The position numbers and the translations under genes are program-made. From contig JBNKDD010000250.1 of NCBI GenBank assembly GCA_050288085.1, positions 1-8,446 on the forward strand: a stretch of 8,446 nt of DNA, read 5' to 3'. Under the pieces are notes generated by a model that was not told where the DNA came from, did not search any database, and worked only from the letters and a program-made list of their open reading frames with translations. Shown here piece by piece: positions 5,174-8,446 of the stretch. Origin of the DNA: JBNKDD01 sp050288085 (lineage in GTDB: Bacteria > Chloroflexota > Anaerolineae > Aggregatilineales > UBA3940). Each line of letters begins with the position of its first letter. The first letter of the stretch is position 1.

Positions 5174-5623
5174 ATGGTAAAGAATAAATGGTTCAATGCA
5201 CTGATCTTCGTGGGGATTGGAATCATCATCGGTATTGGGATTGGCGCGGGGGCATCGCAGAGGATGTTTGCTCGTACGATGCCGGTCAGGATGATGGCAG
5301 TTCACGATCTGGAACACATCGAAGCGTTTGAGTTTGAGGGGGATGGCCCTCGCTTTTACGAATATGGCCAGGCTGAGGTCGAACTTCCGCCGATGCCGGA
5401 GAGATGGGATCAAAGCCGAAGTGGACGGGTTGTGATCGAACGGGTAGACCGCTATCCACGCATGCCCTTTATGATGATGCGGCGACCGTTTGGATTTGGG
5501 CGGGGAATAGTGGCGTTTGGTTTGATCGGGTTGGGGATTGCCCTGCTTTTGATGCGCAATAAAAATAAGCCGTCTGCTCCGGTGGTCGAGGAAGCTCCTC
5601 CGCCATCTGGTGAAGATAAATAA
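5174..5623 (+). CDS. Small two-TM membrane protein next to a two-component system
   Basis: A 149-residue protein not recognised as a named family. It begins MVKNKWFNALIFVGIG with a long Gly/Ile-rich membrane segment (about 5-28). An extracytoplasmic stretch of roughly 75-80 residues follows, with charged and aromatic residues (FEFEGDGPRFYEYG) and Met/Arg-rich MPFMMMRRPFGFG. Then comes a second membrane segment (GIVAFGLIGLGIALLLM) and a short cytoplasmic Pro/Glu-rich tail. ATG 5174 is chosen: AGGAG at 5159-5163 lies ten bases upstream, while the in-frame GTG at 5165 is only one base from it. The response regulator starts 83 bases downstream on the same strand, with the kinase overlapping that. 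This position suggests an accessory or target of the two-component system, such as a signal-sensing partner of the kinase; no functional motif proves it. Confidence 0.78.
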   Translation: MVKNKWFNALIFVGIGIIIGIGIGAGASQRMFARTMPVRMMAVHDLEHIEAFEFEGDGPRFYEYGQAEVELPPMPERWDQSRSGRVVIERVDRYPRMPFMMMRRPFGFGRGIVAFGLIGLGIALLLMRNKNKPSAPVVEEAPPPSGEDK

Positions 5624-5651
5624 ACTGTTCACCTGACACCGACATACAGGG

Positions 5652-5666
5652 CATTGTGCTACAATG
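5652..5666 (+). promoter_or_regulatory. Hairpin/operator overlapping an extended -10 box before the regulator gene
   Basis: CATTGT-GCT-ACAATG is a perfect six-base inverted repeat with a three-base centre. It contains an extended -10 (TGC TACAAT, 5657-5665) but no -35 at normal spacing. It is nested in a second inverted repeat, AGGGCAT/ATGCCCT (5648-5654 and 5673-5679). This could be an internal promoter with an operator, or a hairpin tuning expression between the membrane-protein gene and the regulator gene. Confidence 0.35.
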
Positions 5667-5706
5667 AGCATGATGCCCTTGATGTGTTCTGGATAACGTT
5701 GAAGCC

Positions 5707-6411
5707 ATGAAACAGAAAATCCTGATCGTGGAAGATGAAAAGAAAATATCCCGGTTGGTGCGGCTTTACCTGGAGGAAGCCGGTTTTAATGCCATCGAGA
5801 TACATGACGGATCACAGGCGCTTTCGGCTTTTCATTATGAGCAGCCGGAATTGGTGATCCTTGACCTGAACCTGCCGGGTAAGGATGGCCTGGATATTTG
5901 CCGGACGCTGCGCCGTGAATCGAATGTGCCGATCATCATGCTGACCGCCCGTACCGAAGAAATGGACCGGCTGATCGGATTAGAGTTGGGGGCGGACGAT
6001 TACATCATCAAGCCCTTTTCCCCGCGAGAAGTGGTCGCACGGGTGCGGGCCGTGCTCCGGCGGGTAAGGGGACATCTGACCGAACCGGATATGCTCCGGG
6101 TGGGTGATCTCAAGCTCGATCTGCCCGGCTATCGCGCTTTCTTAGACGAGCGTCACCTGCCGCTGACTCGCTCGGAGTTTGAGATACTCTCGGCGCTGGC
6201 CCGCAATGCCGGTCGGGTGTTGAGCCGCCAACAACTGCTTGAGGAGTCACAGGGCATTGCCTATGAGGGCTACGAACGCAGCATCGATCAGCACATCAGG
6301 AACCTGCGACGCAAGATCGAAGACGAAGCCGGGCATCACCGGATTATCTGTACGGTCTATGGGGTGGGCTATCGATTAGATCTGACGCAAGGAGGGGACG
6401 ATGTTTCGTAA
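5707..6411 (+). CDS. OmpR/PhoB-family response regulator
   Basis: A 234-residue two-domain transcription regulator of standard length. The receiver domain (about 3-118) has the acidic pocket ILIVEDE (Glu9, Asp10), the phosphorylation site Asp53 in ILDLNLPGKDG, Thr80 in MLTAR and Lys102 in IIKPF. The winged-helix DNA-binding domain (about 130-226) shows LTRSEFEILSALARNAGRVLSR, the recognition helix region SIDQHIRNLRRKIE and the final TVYGVGYRL wing. All phosphotransfer residues are intact. It should be phosphorylated by the overlapping histidine kinase and then bind tandem DNA repeats. Its ribosome site is weak (only GAAG close to the ATG), suggesting modest or coupled expression. The gene follows the small membrane protein by 83 bases. 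Its targets are unknown; local direct repeats at 3509-3524 and 5080-5108 are candidates only. Confidence 0.95.
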   Translation: MKQKILIVEDEKKISRLVRLYLEEAGFNAIEIHDGSQALSAFHYEQPELVILDLNLPGKDGLDICRTLRRESNVPIIMLTARTEEMDRLIGLELGADDYIIKPFSPREVVARVRAVLRRVRGHLTEPDMLRVGDLKLDLPGYRAFLDERHLPLTRSEFEILSALARNAGRVLSRQQLLEESQGIAYEGYERSIDQHIRNLRRKIEDEAGHHRIICTVYGVGYRLDLTQGGDDVS

Positions 6412-7762
6412 CCTGAGCCTGTGGTATAAGCTGGTCGGGGCCTTAGCTGCCGTGATTATGGTGACCTTGCTCGTCACGGTCGGGTCGATTGTCACCGGGA
6501 TGCGGCAGGCGTTTGGGCAGTTTATGGCCGAAGACCTGGAATTCAGACGGGTGAACGGTCCCCGTCTGATGCGCAGTGGGCCTGATCAGATCGTTGTTGG
6601 GCCTTTCCCTGAAGCTCCTGATGTTTATCAAACCTTTACGATTGAGGATCTGCCGCCTTACTCGGAATCGGTGGAAGGGTTCGTGGTTGACCCGGAAGCA
6701 GTCATCGCGATTGAACGATACCCGGTAGAGCTGCCGGAAGATGTCGTGGTTGAGGCTGCGGCGACTGCACGGTCCTCCCTCTCACAGCCGACCCTTTACA
6801 TGTGGGGCGGCACCCCGACGATGATCACCACGCCGGGACGCCAATTCCTGAATAATGTCCGCCGCCGGTCGCTGATCGCCGTTGTGTTCACCGGGAGTCT
6901 GGCATTGGTGCTGGGTACGTTACTGTTCCGGGGGATAACCCGTCCGCTAAATGGGCTGCGCCACGCGGCGCAATCGCTGGCTGACGGCGATCTGAGCGTG
7001 CGGGTTCCGGTCAAATCGAAAGATGAGATCGGTAAGATGTCCGAGGCTTTCAACTACATGGCGGAGCAGATCGAATATCAGGAGGTGCTGCGCAAGCAGA
7101 TGGTCGCCGATGTTGCGCACGAACTGCGCACGCCGTTGACCGTCATGCAGGGGAGCATCGAGGCGATGATCGACGGGGTGCTCGAACCCAGCCAGGATGA
7201 GTTGGCGGTGCTGCATGGCGAGGTTCGCTGTTTAGGCCGCCTGGTGGAAGACCTGCGGCTGCTCTCGCTGGCCGATGCCGGGCAGTTGACCCTCTACAAA
7301 CATGAAACCCGGATGGGTGACCTGGTCGAAGGGTTGGTCAGCCGGATGGCTCCGCTTGCTGAAACACAGTCGATCATCCTCAAGGCGCAGGTCGAGTCGC
7401 CGTCTACGATCTTCACTGCTGATGAGCACCGGCTTCAACAGGCCCTCGCCAACCTGATCGATAATGCCCTGCGCCATACACCTCCCGGCGGGCAGGTGAC
7501 GGTCGGAGCGACCCGGATCAATGGGAGTGTCAGCTTTTCCGTTACGGACAGCGGGCCGGGTATCCCTGCCGATGAACTGCCCTACCTGTTCGAGCGGTTC
7601 TGGCGTGGGGATAAATCCCGGAGCCGCAACAAGGGCGGATCGGGGCTGGGCTTGTCGATTGTCAAGCAGCTTGTCGAATTGCATGGTGGGACGGTTCAGG
7701 TTGAATCGGCGATTGACGCGGGCAGCACGTTTACGATTTCGCTGCCGGTGGATGCTGATTAA
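6401..7762 (+). CDS. Membrane sensor histidine kinase with HAMP domain
   Basis: A 453-residue class I kinase. It has membrane segment 1 (about 11-34), a periplasmic or extracellular sensor region of about 120 residues (35-155), membrane segment 2 (about 157-176) and a HAMP domain (about 178-230; ITRPLNGLRHAAQSLADGDL). The HisKA domain carries His240 in VADVAHELRTPLTVM. The HATPase domain has an N box (NLIDNALRHT, Asn351 and Asn355), a G1 box (TDSGPGIP, Asp383), an F box (LFERFWRGD) and a G2 box (GGSGLGLSIVKQ). All catalytic boxes are intact. The sensor region matches no domain I recognise; it is rich in acidic and proline residues. AAGGAGG (6389-6395) is a near-perfect ribosome site inside the regulator gene, whose end overlaps this start by 11 bases, so the pair is co-translated. 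The signal is unknown; envelope stress is one possibility. Confidence 0.95.
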   Translation: MFRNLSLWYKLVGALAAVIMVTLLVTVGSIVTGMRQAFGQFMAEDLEFRRVNGPRLMRSGPDQIVVGPFPEAPDVYQTFTIEDLPPYSESVEGFVVDPEAVIAIERYPVELPEDVVVEAAATARSSLSQPTLYMWGGTPTMITTPGRQFLNNVRRRSLIAVVFTGSLALVLGTLLFRGITRPLNGLRHAAQSLADGDLSVRVPVKSKDEIGKMSEAFNYMAEQIEYQEVLRKQMVADVAHELRTPLTVMQGSIEAMIDGVLEPSQDELAVLHGEVRCLGRLVEDLRLLSLADAGQLTLYKHETRMGDLVEGLVSRMAPLAETQSIILKAQVESPSTIFTADEHRLQQALANLIDNALRHTPPGGQVTVGATRINGSVSFSVTDSGPGIPADELPYLFERFWRGDKSRSRNKGGSGLGLSIVKQLVELHGGTVQVESAIDAGSTFTISLPVDAD

Positions 7763-8446
7763 CTGGTCTGGGAGTCAGGTTCCTGGGCATTGACTCGCGG
7801 CTGCATAACTATTGCCGGTGCAAATAACAACAATGCCCACATGCCACATAGCAGCAGGTCGCCGATTAAGCCCGCTATCGTGAAGTAACTGTCGAGCACC
7901 CCTGTGTTGTATTGTAGAACATAGAAAGCTTTCCCCTCCACTAGCGGCACCAGGGTAATATTCCGAAGAGAATTCTCCGATGCTCCCATGTGAGCGATGG
8001 CCCTGTACACCCCGGTAACTATTGGAATCCAACGCCAATTCGGCTTGAAATAAAACCATGCGACTACTGAAGGAATCAGCGTATATAAACCAATCCCAAT
8101 GGAGAGGTAATGCAATAACTGGCGAAAGGACTCAATGTTCCCGGTTGTCATATAGTCCGATTCACCGTCAACCGAGCCTGTAAAACCGATTACAATAGCG
8201 CCGATTAAAAGAGCCAGAGAAATTGTATAGACAGCTCGAAACCCTCTACCATATTGACTGGCATCGGGATACAGGGCGGCAAGGCCGAGTAGGCTTAGCA
8301 GGTTTAAAGCACCAGCACACCATAAGTCCATATAGCTGGCGGAAAACGTTCCGACGGCGGTTATGCCTCGTCCACGAAGAACAGATGGAAGGTCTAGAAG
8401 GATAATTATGAGCGCTGGCAAGGTGCTAATCAGCAAGATAATCAGC
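7759..8446 (-). CDS. Polytopic membrane protein, 5' end outside the window
   Basis: An open frame of 229 visible residues running off the right edge. A TTG at 8436 is in frame, but the frame stays open to the window end, so the true start is probably outside. About five hydrophobic segments are visible: LISTLPALIIILL, LWCAGALNLLSLLGLAALY, VYTISLALLIGAIVIGF, YLSIGIGLYTLIPSVVAWFYF and YFTIAGLIGDLLLCGMWALLLF. Between the last two lies a hydrophilic stretch (NWRWIPIVTGVYRAIAHMGASEN...). The C-terminal tail is short and polar (VNAQEPDSQTS). I recognise no family motif and no transporter signature. It is transcribed toward the kinase gene and the two stop codons overlap in TTAA at 7759-7762, so no terminator separates them. 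The function cannot be named. Confidence 0.7.
   Translation of the reverse strand, partial: LIILLISTLPALIIILLDLPSVLRGRGITAVGTFSASYMDLWCAGALNLLSLLGLAALYPDASQYGRGFRAVYTISLALLIGAIVIGFTGSVDGESDYMTTGNIESFRQLLHYLSIGIGLYTLIPSVVAWFYFKPNWRWIPIVTGVYRAIAHMGASENSLRNITLVPLVEGKAFYVLQYNTGVLDSYFTIAGLIGDLLLCGMWALLLFAPAIVMQPRVNAQEPDSQTS

Noticed and set aside
5165..5623. GTG at 5165 as the start of the small membrane protein
   Set aside because: The AGGAG site ends one base before it, too close for initiation; ATG 5174 has a spacing of ten bases.
5132..5671. A 179-codon minus-strand frame opposite the small membrane protein
   Set aside because: No domain or ribosome site, odd composition rich in His, Arg and Pro, and the opposite strand reads as a sensible two-TM protein with a Shine-Dalgarno site.
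7232..7684. A 150-codon minus-strand frame inside the kinase gene
   Set aside because: It lies opposite the HisKA/HATPase coding region, whose catalytic boxes are unmistakable; it is a shadow of codon bias.

Overview
The window is a stretch of bacterial chromosome with moderate G+C and ordinary bacterial gene architecture: ATG starts, Shine-Dalgarno sites, sigma-70-like promoters and an intrinsic terminator. No single gene fixes the taxon. Two-TM pentapeptide proteins, a lipoprotein hydrolase and a small membrane protein ahead of an OmpR-type two-component pair would fit a Chloroflexota (Anaerolineae-like) genome. That is an impression from protein style, not a search result. There are no rRNA or tRNA genes, transposases, phage genes or CRISPR arrays.

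Layout. The left edge (1-196, minus) is the N-terminus of an ECF sigma factor, with a possible ECF-type promoter just upstream. Divergent from it, 380-1105 (+) encodes a lipoprotein with an alpha/beta-hydrolase fold. A roughly 320-base gap holds a good -35/-10 promoter and inverted repeats. It leads to an unrecognised 182-residue protein (1427-1975, +) that ends in a clear intrinsic terminator. Converging on it is a metal-dependent amidohydrolase of the TRZ/ATZ/MTA-SAH deaminase type (2041-3429, minus) with its own promoter.

Upstream of the amidohydrolase, after a structured gap with three overlapping inverted repeats, lie two tandem paralogous membrane-anchored pentapeptide-repeat genes (3635-4315 and 4312-5001, minus). 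They are joined by an ATGA stop/start overlap. Their repeat-coding halves are about 93% identical in DNA while their membrane halves have diverged.

Divergent from these is a likely three-gene signalling cluster on the plus strand: a small two-TM protein (5174-5623), an OmpR/PhoB-type response regulator (5707-6411) and a HAMP-containing sensor histidine kinase (6401-7762, overlapping by 11 bases). The right edge (7759-8446, minus) is a polytopic membrane protein whose 5' end lies outside the window. Its stop codon overlaps the kinase stop inside one TTAA.

Functionally the window is regulatory and envelope-facing: an ECF sigma factor, a two-component system with an associated membrane protein, and several membrane or lipid-anchored proteins. 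The least understood parts are the pentapeptide pair, the 182-residue protein, the small membrane protein beside the kinase, and the inverted-repeat cluster at 3540-3604.
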